Source: Anthracocystis setariae (lineage: Eukaryota; Basidiomycota; Ustilaginomycetes; Ustilaginales; Ustilaginaceae). From it: 64,000 bases of DNA. Below are positions 47,752 through 56,410 of this stretch, in pieces. The stretch is from assembly GCA_928724745.1 (NCBI GenBank), contig CAKMXJ010000039.1:434001-498000 (forward strand), in the 5' to 3' direction. The notes beneath the pieces were generated by a model. It ran no database searches. It saw only the letters and a list, made by a program, of their open reading frames with translations, and was not told the DNA's origin. The position numbers and the translations under genes are program-made. The stretch's first letter is position 1. Each line of letters opens with the position of its first letter.

Positions 47752-49161
47752 TTAGGCTGCTTCACTCTTGGCATCGTCCGTGTGTGTGTCAGCTTCGACC
47801 TGCGCTTGCTTGTGCTCGCTATGCAACTCTTGCTGTACGAGTCTCTCCACATCTTGGGTCCAATCCTCTTCCTGTGCTGCTGGATCCAAGCTCGATTCTT
47901 TCCGTCTCCATTCGAGCAGATCGGCTTCATGTCCGCGTCGGAGTGCCAATACTTTATCGTACCACAGTCTCCCCTTCTTACCCCATTCTCCAGCGGTACT
48001 CGGTCGGAACTCGGCGTACAGGTCGTAGCCATTGTCATTGAGCCACTCGGCTCGACACTCTTTGGCTTCTCGTTCGGGTTGGATGAAGCTATCTGCGAGG
48101 AGGGTTAGTGCGCCTACGACGCTCGAGAGCGTTTGCGCCATGGATCGTTTCATGTAATTGAACGCCTTTTCGGGTTGCACCACTTCGCCAGCACTGATAC
48201 CGCGGTACGTTCCATCGTGCATCTGCATTACGGCGATCTTGACCCCCATCAGTTCGAAATGCGGTTGGTTGGGACCGACAGTGTGGCTGGCTCGATCGCG
48301 TTCGTGTTTGGGGATGATGCCGAGACTGATGCCACGCATGGTGCTAGTGTAGTTGACATAGCAGTGTGCGAGCGAGAGTGCTTCGGGACGAGTAAAGTTG
48401 AGCCGCTCGAGGATGATGGTCGCCCACGCTGTCATGACGGGCGCACGATTGACTACGGCGTATCGTCCACGGAGGAGGTCAGGTTGGAGGATCTCGTTGA
48501 ATGTGTAGTGGATTTCGAGCTTGGGTCGCCGCGATGAACGCGGGTCGGATGGGAGGGTGACGTTGCCGTATTCTCGACCGAGTGTCTCGTCGTCTTCTGC
48601 GCCACGTCGACGTTTGCGGTAGGCGCCAAAGTCCGGTGCCAAGCCTACCTGACCACCGCCAGAGGCAATGCTGCTGCTGGAGGAGGAGGAGGAGGAGGAG
48701 GAGGAGGAGGGGGCGATGACACCAGCAGCTTTCTTGCCTTTGAATGCGAGCACGGTGCGCTTACGATGCTCTTCGGACTCGATCCCGATATCCTGCAGCA
48801 TGATGAGCGAGATGTGCGAGAGTGCCGAGGGAGTATTGGCACGAGCGTTGATGAGTTTGCCTGCCACAGACATGGCGTCCCTCATAGTTAGACCGCCTTT
48901 GGATGACAACGTCTTGAGAAGATCCGGAAGCGGCATCGCTTTTTCTGATCCAGAAGATTCGCCGTGCGAGGTAGCTATGCCATTGCTGATTGTGGTTGGC
49001 TTTGTTGGTGAAGTAGAGGAGGACGAGGAGATGGCTCGAGCGTGAGCGGCGGGAGACGACGAAGCTTGTGCCCTCGCCTTGGAAAGCAACGCTGCGGCTC
49101 GAGCAGCATGACTCGCTTTGGATGGTGAGCCACCACCACCTGATGTCTTGTTTGGCGGCAT
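47752..49161 (-). CDS. Conserved fungal protein of unknown function
   Basis: 469 aa; start ATG 49161 (MPPNKTSGGGGSPSK), the upstream open frame being leader. The N-terminal 95 residues are Ser/Ala/Thr-rich. Residues about 85-140 look helical (LLKTLSSKGGLTMRDAMSVA, GKLINARANTPSAL). A poly-Ser run is coded by a (TCC)n repeat. The best-conserved looking block lies in the middle: RAPVMTAWATIILERLNFTR, EALSLAHCYVNYTSTMRGIS, LGII, then HFELMGVKIAVMQMHDGTYR. I recall similar blocks in uncharacterised fungal and bacterial proteins, but no function. A charged C-terminus follows. No signal peptide or membrane helix is visible. Convergent with the RBM5-like gene (91 bp). Confidence 0.75.
   Translation of the reverse strand: MPPNKTSGGGGSPSKASHAARAAALLSKARAQASSSPAAHARAISSSSSTSPTKPTTISNGIATSHGESSGSEKAMPLPDLLKTLSSKGGLTMRDAMSVAGKLINARANTPSALSHISLIMLQDIGIESEEHRKRTVLAFKGKKAAGVIAPSSSSSSSSSSSSSIASGGGQVGLAPDFGAYRKRRRGAEDDETLGREYGNVTLPSDPRSSRRPKLEIHYTFNEILQPDLLRGRYAVVNRAPVMTAWATIILERLNFTRPEALSLAHCYVNYTSTMRGISLGIIPKHERDRASHTVGPNQPHFELMGVKIAVMQMHDGTYRGISAGEVVQPEKAFNYMKRSMAQTLSSVVGALTLLADSFIQPEREAKECRAEWLNDNGYDLYAEFRPSTAGEWGKKGRLWYDKVLALRRGHEADLLEWRRKESSLDPAAQEEDWTQDVERLVQQELHSEHKQAQVEADTHTDDAKSEAA
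48679..48711. repeat. (GGA)n repeat coding poly-Ser on the minus strand
   Basis: About ten GGA/GAG triplets; read on the minus strand they code the poly-Ser run of the 47752-49161 gene. Confidence 0.9.
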
Positions 49162-49371
49162 GCGGACCAAGTCTAGGAAACAGGAGGAGGTGAACGAGGG
49201 TGTGGAGAGCGGAAGCAGGAAAAGCTCACAACTTTGATTGCTCGCTGAGTTTATGCATCTCATGCAGTGTCGCTCTTTGTGGAGGCCGCGGAAACGAAAT
49301 TATTCTCGCCTTCCGCGATCACAATCCCAACCCTCCAAAACTCGCTGATATACGCTACATGCTATGTACCA

Positions 49372-49395
49372 GTGTGTGTGTGTGTGTGTGTGTGT
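49372..49395. repeat. (TG)n microsatellite
   Basis: About twelve TG dinucleotides in the gap upstream of ALG2. Confidence 0.9.
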
Positions 49396-49683
49396 CGCAA
49401 GCTTGGCGGCCAGGCACGCACTGCACCGACTGTGTGTCCAAACAATCTACTCGCAAAGGTCAAAAGGTCCACACGACGGGTGAGTGCACACTCAACAGAC
49501 ACACCGCGCATTCGCAGGGACATGATATAGACACCGCCATGCAACAGACGGCAACCAAACTAGAAGATTGAAATGCAAAACCATCGAATCCAAACAAACT
49601 GACTGGAAGAAAAGAGTGATGCATACAAGCTCGCGCTCCCAACCCGTCGACATACGACTGGAGCATTGTACGCAGGAGAATGA

Positions 49684-49911
49684 TGGATTCAGCAGGAAGG
49701 CTACGAACAAGAGACTGGAGGGCCGTCGCATCTCGACCGTTTCGTGCACGCTCGCCAGGATGGCAGCTTCAGCGTTAGGCGGCCTAGAGACGGGCTCAGG
49801 CAATTGCTCGGCTCCATCACTGGCGGGCTTGTCCAGATCGAAACGCATCTCGAGACTCTGATCGCACAACACGATCGCGGTGCCGACAAGGTCCGACAGC
49901 TGGCTAGCTAA
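49684..49911 (+). other. Coding-like open frame without ATG, possible 3' exon
   Basis: 76 codons open from after TGA 49681 to TAA 49909-49911. The second half reads GLVQIETHLETLIAQHDRG then ADKVRQLAS and ends. Third positions are mostly G or C, and the end looks like a helical protein tail. There is no ATG, so if real it is the last exon of a small gene; candidate acceptors are at 49692 and 49695. I could not find a first exon with confidence. Confidence 0.3.
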
Positions 49912-50313
49912 GCACTAGTCAAGCCGTGCATGAATGCGAGAGTAGCATCTGTGTATGCGATTTGCACATGTACGTCGTTGGCACGACTGGTGCAAAGGAA
50001 GACCCAAGGCCATGCTACCTGACATCGATGATGGGCAGTGTCATCATGTTGTCTGGTCAGGCTAGACCTGAGTCCAGGAATTGCAAACGGGTGGACAGCA
50101 GGACAGCAGGACAGCAGGCTTGGGCGCGGGATAGTTATGAGCGAAGCACAAGAGACCAGGCCTGGACCGAACGAGCAAGGTGAAGGAGCAGAACAAGTCA
50201 TTCAACGACGCTGGGAGGCTGGGACAGTTACCAGAACAAGCCACTAGACAGGTTGCAGTATAGTGTGAGTCGGACGTGTGGCAGTTGCGGCGATTGACAG
50301 CTGAGCAGCCGGA

Positions 50314-50334
50314 ATTATTATTTTAAATAATAAT
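50314..50334. repeat. AT-rich inverted repeat
   Basis: Ten-base arms ATTATTATTT and AAATAATAAT separated by one T. It sits 180 bp before the ALG2 start in a GC-rich setting. Confidence 0.85.
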
Positions 50335-50514
50335 AATGCGAATTTCTCTTCGATGCTGCATGAAACCTTCTGAGCGCGCACAGGACAGCCATTATTATTC
50401 GCTTTTCCCTCTGCGCCTCCTTTCTCCCGTCGTTTGCTCAAGCCACTACTCTTTGCTTTGTCTCGATCGCCTCCAACGCACAACCATTCACTCCAGACTG
50501 GCGATCGAACAAGC

Positions 50515-52266
50515 ATGTCGACGTTGGATAGGCAGTCGGCTGCCGTGGCCAATTCGGTGCACTCGCCTCAAAAGAAACTGCGCATTGGCTTTGTTCATCC
50601 CGACCTCGGCATCGGTGGTGCAGAGAAGCTCGTGGTGGATGCGGCTCTGTCACTTCAGCAACTCGGGCACGAGATTCTCATCTTCACCTCGCACCACGAT
50701 CCCAAGCACTGCTTTGAGCCTACTCGCGATGGCACGCTCAAGGTGCAGGTCATCAAGACCCACATCCCTCGTTCCTTCTTGGGCTCCTTCCATCTGCCCT
50801 GCGCCATCTTGCAACAGATGAGTCTCGTGTTTCAGCTGATCCTGTCCATCGTGCTCTTCAACTATCCTGGCACGATCCCAAAGTTCGTCGCAAACCGCTT
50901 GACCAGCTCGCCGCCCATTCCTGGATTCGATCTGTTCTTCTTCGACCAGCTTCCTGCCGCCATCCCATGGCTCAAGATTCTTCTTGCCACGCGCGTGGTG
51001 TACTACTGCCATTTCCCAGACAAGGACATTGGCAACTCGATTGCCATGCAAAAAGCCCACGCTCGCGGTGAATCAGGGCCTTCGGTATTTAGGAAGCTTT
51101 ATCGATTGCCGTTCGATCTGTTCGAGGAGGCAACCACCGACTATGCCGACAAGATCCTGGTCAATTCCGAGTTCACCAGCAAGCAGTTCGTCAAGAGCTT
51201 TTTCAGGCTAAGGAGGCAGCCCAGAACGTGCTATCCGGGCGTGGACTATCGCCAGTTTGAGGAGGATAGCGTCAAGCAAAACGTCGACAAGCTCGAGAAG
51301 GAGGCCAACGAGATCGGTGATCCCATCCGAGCGTCGATAGCGCGCTTCTGCGGCGACGAAAGCAAGACGACGCTGCTTTCGATCAACAGGTTCGAAGCCA
51401 AGAAGAATGCCGCATTGGCTCTCGAGGCATTCGCTCTGGCCCAAAAGCAACTCGCTGCCACCTCGTCCAGCCAGGACGCCAATCGACGGATGCGGCTTGT
51501 GCTGGTTGGCGGATACGACAAACGGGTTGGTGACAATGTAGCCACTCTCAAGGAGCTTCAGGCTCAATCGGACCAACTTGGACTCAAGCATGTCACTCTG
51601 AGCTACAACCGCCAAACTTTTGAGCCTCCCGCAACGGCTCCTTGCGCCGACGAGCTCGCCAAGGCATGCGTCATCTTTCTGCCCTCGCTTCCCATGGCTC
51701 TGATCCACACGCTGCTTCGCAACCCATCGACAAAGGCACTGCTCTACACTCCAACCGACGAGCATTTCGGTATCGTTCCCGTCGAAGCTATGGCATGCGG
51801 TCTGCCCGTTCTTGCCACCAATTCCGGTGGACCCACCGAGACGGTGGTCGACCTTGCACTCAGCTCGGATGGCACGCCGACCAATTTGGAAAGCGGTACG
51901 GGTCTGCTGCGTCACCCAACCGGACCGATTTGGGCTGTCTCGATTGTCGCCCTGCTTCGGCTCTCGCCAGAGCATCGCACGACCATCTCCAAGGTGGCCA
52001 AGCAGCGAGTCAAGGACAAATTCTCGACGGACGTGATGCAATTGAGTCTGGAGAAGGCGTGCTACGATGCGTTTGAGTTGGGTCGGGTGAGGGGGGATGA
52101 GGGGCTTTATCAGTGGACGTCGACGATCGCAGTGTTTATCGTGATGGCGACGTTGTTCGCGGTGAATGTGTACTTTAGTCATGACAAGTTCCTGGCTCAG
52201 CAGGCGGAAAAGTTGGCCAAGCAGAAGGAACAGTGGATGCAGGAACTCAAGGCCCAGGCGGATTGA
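50515..52266 (+). CDS. ALG2: ALG2 alpha-1,3/1,6-mannosyltransferase
   Basis: 583-aa ER enzyme that adds the second and third mannoses to the dolichol-linked core for N-glycosylation. Start ATG 50515 (MSTLDRQSA). The GT-B fold shows the N-terminal LRIGFVHPDLGIGGAEKLVV loop, HEILIFTSHHDPKHCFEPT, a hydrophobic stretch LVFQLILSIVLFNYP, YYCHFPDKDIGNSIA, DKILVNSEFTSKQFVKSF, and the donor-binding block EHFGIVPVEAMACGLPVLA followed by NSGGPTETV with the E-X7-E motif. A C-terminal hydrophobic helix (STIAVFIVMATLFAVNVYF) and a charged tail end the protein. It is about 80 residues longer than yeast ALG2, mainly loops between 270 and 350. Family assignment is firm. Confidence 0.95.
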   Translation: MSTLDRQSAAVANSVHSPQKKLRIGFVHPDLGIGGAEKLVVDAALSLQQLGHEILIFTSHHDPKHCFEPTRDGTLKVQVIKTHIPRSFLGSFHLPCAILQQMSLVFQLILSIVLFNYPGTIPKFVANRLTSSPPIPGFDLFFFDQLPAAIPWLKILLATRVVYYCHFPDKDIGNSIAMQKAHARGESGPSVFRKLYRLPFDLFEEATTDYADKILVNSEFTSKQFVKSFFRLRRQPRTCYPGVDYRQFEEDSVKQNVDKLEKEANEIGDPIRASIARFCGDESKTTLLSINRFEAKKNAALALEAFALAQKQLAATSSSQDANRRMRLVLVGGYDKRVGDNVATLKELQAQSDQLGLKHVTLSYNRQTFEPPATAPCADELAKACVIFLPSLPMALIHTLLRNPSTKALLYTPTDEHFGIVPVEAMACGLPVLATNSGGPTETVVDLALSSDGTPTNLESGTGLLRHPTGPIWAVSIVALLRLSPEHRTTISKVAKQRVKDKFSTDVMQLSLEKACYDAFELGRVRGDEGLYQWTSTIAVFIVMATLFAVNVYFSHDKFLAQQAEKLAKQKEQWMQELKAQAD

Positions 52267-52994
52267 TGTCGGCGGGTTGAGTTTGAGGCGAGTTGAAGAT
52301 TCCATTGTCACGATAGAATGCATTAGTAACATTGTTCGATGGGATCAGCAAGGTTGTGAGTTGTGATTAGTGACAGGAGAAGGGTCAGGTTTGACCTTGC
52401 AAACGCTCATGATGAGATTGCAGACCAAGACGATGACTTGACTGAATGGCTCTATGGTTGGGGACTGGAAGGCAACAATAATGAATAAAAAAAAAATCCG
52501 TGGTTGCACTGCGCGTATGTGTTGCTGCTCTGCTCTGAACTCAGTCAGGAACGCGCAGCAATCGGGCGACTTGAGATGCGGGGCTAACTTGAGGAGCGGC
52601 AGCGGCAGCGCGAAAAGCAAAGGAAAACTTAGAGCGGTCTGAGCTGCTGCGTGAAAAAGGAGAGTCGGACTGCAGAGTTTGAATTACAGTAAAGTACAAA
52701 CTTGGCAGGTTGGGCGTTGCAAAGCAATTCGTTGCGAAAAAGAAAAAAAAGAAAGAAAAATCAATTTGGGTTCGAGTGTATGCATGATGAAAATCAGACT
52801 GATGTAGCGCTGAGGAGCGCAAGGAAAGGCGGTTTGCGGGGCGGGGAATATTCTGTTTTGTTTCAAAAGTCGAGGAGGCGGCTCAAGTGTCACACGCCTA
52901 CTGTACGCACCCAATACACACCCAGCCGCCGCCAATCAACACTCTCGACAACAGCCTGGACAGCACTGCACAACACAGCACAGCAGGCTGCTGC

Positions 52995-53030
<36 letters not shown>

Positions 53031-53257
53031 ACAGTTGCAACTTTCATCCTTCCATCCTACCGTCATCCGCACCTCTAAGCTCCTACCTCCCGGCTTCTTT
53101 CTCCCCCGTCTCGACTTTGAATTCCATATACCCGACCTACACCCTGGACACCGACGAGCACTGGACCAATCAAAACTCCTATAATACGACCCACTCCACT
53201 CGAGACTCACTCTTATCAACCCACCATCTATACCCTCCACCACCAAGCGCGATCAAT
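52267..53257. other. Intergenic before GPI-type secreted protein
   Basis: About 990 bp between two plus-strand genes, with A-rich runs near 52486-52497 and 52738-52760 and a (TCA)12 tract. No other gene recognised. Confidence 0.4.
52995..53030 (+). repeat. (TCA)12 microsatellite
   Basis: Twelve perfect TCA triplets about 230 bp before the start of the secreted-protein gene, preceded by ACAGC-type repeats. Confidence 0.95.
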
Positions 53258-53421
53258 ATGAACGGATCCGCACTTCTGCTTACACTTTCGGTCTTGGCTG
53301 TTGCATCGAGCGTTAGTGCGCAAAGCACCGCCGGAGTCCCCGCCACCATCAACGGTACGTCGCTCATTCCTCACCCCCCCCCCCGCCTCTTTTTCATCCT
53401 TGAATCTCACGCTTACCTTCC

Positions 53422-53452
<31 letters not shown>

Positions 53453-53933
53453 ATGTCCTGTAGTGGGTAACGGCCAAGCCACAGCCACGTTCCCAGCTGG
53501 ACTCGGAGGCCTCTCCACAGGCGTCACCGTTACATTCACTCCAAACGCAGCCACATCCAATACCAACATCTCGCCTTACTATGTTGCCACCAACGCCGCC
53601 GAATCGGCTACGCTCGCTTCGCTGCTCACGCATTACTCGCAAGGCCTCAGCGCATCTACACCCACCACCGGTCCACCAGCAGGCATCAGCACAGGCATTC
53701 CAGGTGGTTTTACAGGAAACAACACCATCTCGATCCTAGACGGAAGCATCACCACCATCCCCAACGCCGCAACCACCTATACTGGGCCTTATGCATCCAC
53801 TTCCACCTCAAGCGCAAGTCTCGCCACTTCAAATTCAGCAGTCGCACTCAACATCGGCGTAAACGGCGCGATCGTCGTCTCGGTCGCTGCAGTCATCATT
53901 GCAGTCGTCGCCGGTGGCGCTTGCGTGTTGTAG
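53258..53933 (+). CDS. Small secreted Ser/Thr-rich protein, probable GPI anchor (two exons)
   Basis: 188 aa. Exons 53258-53354 and 53464-53933 join across a 109-nt intron (GTACGT donor, CTGTAG acceptor) inside a Val codon. Residues 1-22 (NGSALLLTLSVLAVASSVSA) are a signal peptide with likely cleavage before QS. The mature part is rich in Thr, Ser, Gly and Ala with NTNIS and GNNTIS glycosylation sites. The C-terminus (NIGVNGAIVVSVAAVIIAVV then AGGACVL) is a hydrophobic GPI-type signal after a Ser/Thr/Ala-rich spacer. The architecture resembles fungal surface proteins. I recognise no domain; a cell-wall or adhesion role is inference. It could also be a single-pass membrane protein. Confidence 0.75.
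53355..53463 (+). other. Intron of secreted-protein gene
   Basis: 109 nt, with a run of 10 C near 53374-53383 and a (TC)n tract just before the acceptor, which serves as an unusually long pyrimidine stretch. Confidence 0.8.
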
Positions 53934-54160
53934 TCCCCCCCCCCAGAAGCCTTTCTTTGTTGGTTTGCTTGCTTGGAATTTATGTCTGCCTTTCTAATCA
54001 CTCCTTCAGACCTGTGTCAAGTCGTTAATAAACCCCTCGCTCACTCTCTAACCACACCTCTGCTTCCAATCACACATCGACACACAAGAGTCAATAATAA
54101 TAGAAAAAAAAAACGCAAACCAAGAAAAAGTGACAATTTCAAACCCCAAACCTCCCTTCC

Positions 54161-55612
54161 TCACCTCGACTTCCTCGCCTTGTCCCTCACCTTCTCCCTA
54201 TTAACCCTCTTAACCCTGGCCCACAAGCCACTATCCCCACCAAAAATAAACCTAACCGTCACCATGGGCCAGCTCGTATGCTGTGGCAACACATCGTAAA
54301 ACTCTGGCGCCAACTTCCTCAACTGTGGCAACCTTGTCCACGGAACACTGGGGAAATCATGGTGTTCGTTATGATACCCCACATTATACGCTACAACGTT
54401 GAGACTGCCGTAATACGACCAAGTCTCCTGCTGAATCCCACCAAACATGTAATGCTCCGCGATAAAGTGCGCAGCACACGGATGCAACGACCCGGCAAAG
54501 AACGACGAGAACAGCAAATACACCAACGCATTCCACCCGGCATAGTACACCAGCACCGCGTCAAAGCCCAAAATAAACGCCACATTGAGCGCATGCCACA
54601 CAGTCGGTCGCTGCGCCCGAACAAACCCAGGCCGCAACGCATAGAAGAAGATCTGGAACGTCGCGAAAAACGCCTTACCCAGCACGTTCTTGAGCACGAC
54701 CGACTCCAACTTGGTAGGCAGATCCGTATCCGTACCGTCCTCGCCAAGGTATTTGTGATGCTCCAGATGGTACGGTTTGAAAGCCATGGCGTAGGGGACG
54801 CCGATGGCAGCGTTGACCAGGATCGCCCACAATCGATTGGCGCGGAGACCGCGGAAGGCGAGGTTGTGCGTGATCTCGTGGATCGCAAGGAACGTATTCT
54901 GGTTGGCAGTGCCACCGATGGCGTACGCGAGTAATAGGAACCGCCACGAGAGAGGGTGGAGCGACGTATATTTGGAGAGGTACACCGCAAGCCCGACTTG
55001 AACAAGAGTGACGCTAAGCGAGACGTACTTTGTGAGCGGCTCGTAGCCCATCAAGCGGCGTACTTCGGGGTGTGCTTTGAGGATGGCCATGCGACGTGAT
55101 CTGTGCGGTTCTTCGGTGTGCATCCAGAGAAAGTCGGACGAACTCTCCGGAGTGACGGGCACGATGGGAGGTAGCCAGGCTTTGCCATCGATCGCTGATG
55201 CCGATCTGGCCGGAGTCGTCTTGGCAGGTGCCAGGATGGTGTTGTTGGAAGCATCGCAAGAGACTTGAGGTAATGGTGTATCGTCAAGCTCATCGTGCTC
55301 GGAATTGGAGAGGCACTTTTGCTGATCGTGGTCGTCGGCGTCGTCGTTATCCTCATCGCTGCTGGTGACCGAGGTGGACGAATCGCCGAGGGTCGAAAAG
55401 ATGGGAGAAGATGAGCGCGAGTTGCGCGAGGACGAAGACGACGAGTAGGACATGACCGATGCTTGTGGACGGAAGGGGGGACGTTGAGCCTGCGCTGACG
55501 TCGACGAAGAGGTGCTAGCAGCAGTTGGCGGACCAGTCTGTTCGGCACCGCCGTAGAGAGACCAATCGACTTGGATGGTCGAGTTCATGGTCTGTTTGAG
55601 TTTGGCAAACAT
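54161..55612 (-). CDS. Sphingolipid delta-4 desaturase (dihydroceramide desaturase)
   Basis: 483 aa, start ATG 55612 (MFAKLKQTMNSTIQVDWSLY). It introduces the 4,5 double bond into dihydroceramide in the ER membrane. Three histidine boxes are present: HEITH, HLEHH and HNEHH. The lipid-desaturase N-terminal hallmark is visible as SSDFLWMHTEEPHRSRRMAI then LKAHPEVRRLMGYEPLTKY. Hydrophobic segments flank the boxes. The C-terminus VRFIFGGDSGLWARVKRV is typical. Compared with usual DES proteins (about 320-380 aa) the first 125 residues are an added Ser-rich and acidic, apparently disordered, N-terminus. The frame is open upstream into an A tract; that part is leader. Convergent with the secreted-protein gene (227 bp). 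Confidence 0.92.
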   Translation of the reverse strand: MFAKLKQTMNSTIQVDWSLYGGAEQTGPPTAASTSSSTSAQAQRPPFRPQASVMSYSSSSSSRNSRSSSPIFSTLGDSSTSVTSSDEDNDDADDHDQQKCLSNSEHDELDDTPLPQVSCDASNNTILAPAKTTPARSASAIDGKAWLPPIVPVTPESSSDFLWMHTEEPHRSRRMAILKAHPEVRRLMGYEPLTKYVSLSVTLVQVGLAVYLSKYTSLHPLSWRFLLLAYAIGGTANQNTFLAIHEITHNLAFRGLRANRLWAILVNAAIGVPYAMAFKPYHLEHHKYLGEDGTDTDLPTKLESVVLKNVLGKAFFATFQIFFYALRPGFVRAQRPTVWHALNVAFILGFDAVLVYYAGWNALVYLLFSSFFAGSLHPCAAHFIAEHYMFGGIQQETWSYYGSLNVVAYNVGYHNEHHDFPSVPWTRLPQLRKLAPEFYDVLPQHTSWPMVTVRFIFGGDSGLWARVKRVNREKVRDKARKSR

Positions 55613-55977
55613 GGTGGCAATGGAGAGGGGAGCTGGCCAGCAGCTCTGAAGGAACCTTTTGAGCTCGACTGTGTGGTTCCAGCGAGTTGGCTTATTATGA
55701 AGGTGCGGAGAACCCTTTGAGCTACGGTCTAATCTTGAGATGGTGAAGGTGAAGGTGAATGTGGCGGTACAGAGAGGAATGAAGGAGGATAGGAAGAATG
55801 AGGGGAAGGGATCAGGCTGTGCTGTGCAAGAAGGCCCAATCAGGCTGCTCCTCGTTCTGTCAAAAAGAAGGGGTCCCACGCACCCACGCACGCACGCACG
55901 CCCTCCCTCCCTGCTATTCCATTTTAGAGTGGGGAAGGGCCGCTCAGCGACAGTGTAGAGTTGCCGTTCGGCCAACG

Positions 55978-56010
<33 letters not shown>
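55978..56010. repeat. A tract (33 A)
   Basis: Uninterrupted homopolymer upstream of the desaturase gene (T tract on its coding strand). Confidence 0.95.
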
Positions 56011-56015
<5 letters not shown>

Positions 56016-56324
56016 TGCACGGACGGCCCAAATTTCCAACGCTGCGCGGCTCGAGCTTCACTTGAGCTCGGTGACCTGAATTCTTTAAAATATCTCGTTT
56101 CTGTGTTTTACGTTGGAAGACTGTGTGCCAAAGCTCAAATCTGCCACCGCCGCGTCGAGCCAAATTCTGCGTTGGTGTGTAAAGCGTCTTGCCGTGTGTT
56201 TCGCGCTGATTAAATTGTCGCAACAATAGGTCTAACAGCATCCCTTCTCGAACAAACTCTGCCGCTCATTGCCCCGCATGATCGCATCTAGAAAGCAGTC
56301 CAACGGGCTCGCTGATGGTATATG

Positions 56325-56373
56325 TACTGTACTGTACTGTACTGTGCTGTACTGTGCTGTACTGTACTGTACT
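56325..56373. repeat. (TACTG/TGCTG)9 pentanucleotide repeat
   Basis: Nine tandem pentamers: four TACTG, then TGCTG, TACTG, TGCTG, TACTG, TACTG and a partial unit. It lies just downstream of the SWD2 stop. Confidence 0.95.
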
Positions 56374-56410
56374 TGTTTGCAGATTTCTTCGCTTGGATGG
56401 CAAGATGACT

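Larger units (their letters stand above)
49162..50514. promoter_or_regulatory. Divergent region before ALG2
   Basis: 1.35 kb between divergent starts. It holds a (TG)n tract (49372-49395), a coding-like open frame at 49684-49911 (+), ACAGCAGG triplicate repeats near 50095-50118, and an AT-rich palindrome (50314-50334). Confidence 0.45.
55613..56410. other. Intergenic between desaturase and SWD2
   Basis: About 800 bp with a 33-base A tract and a nine-unit TACTG/TGCTG repeat. No gene recognised. Confidence 0.4.

Noticed and set aside
55613..56020. Poly-Phe extension of the desaturase N-terminus
   Set aside because: It translates the A/T tract and leader; the ATG at 55612 gives a plausible start.
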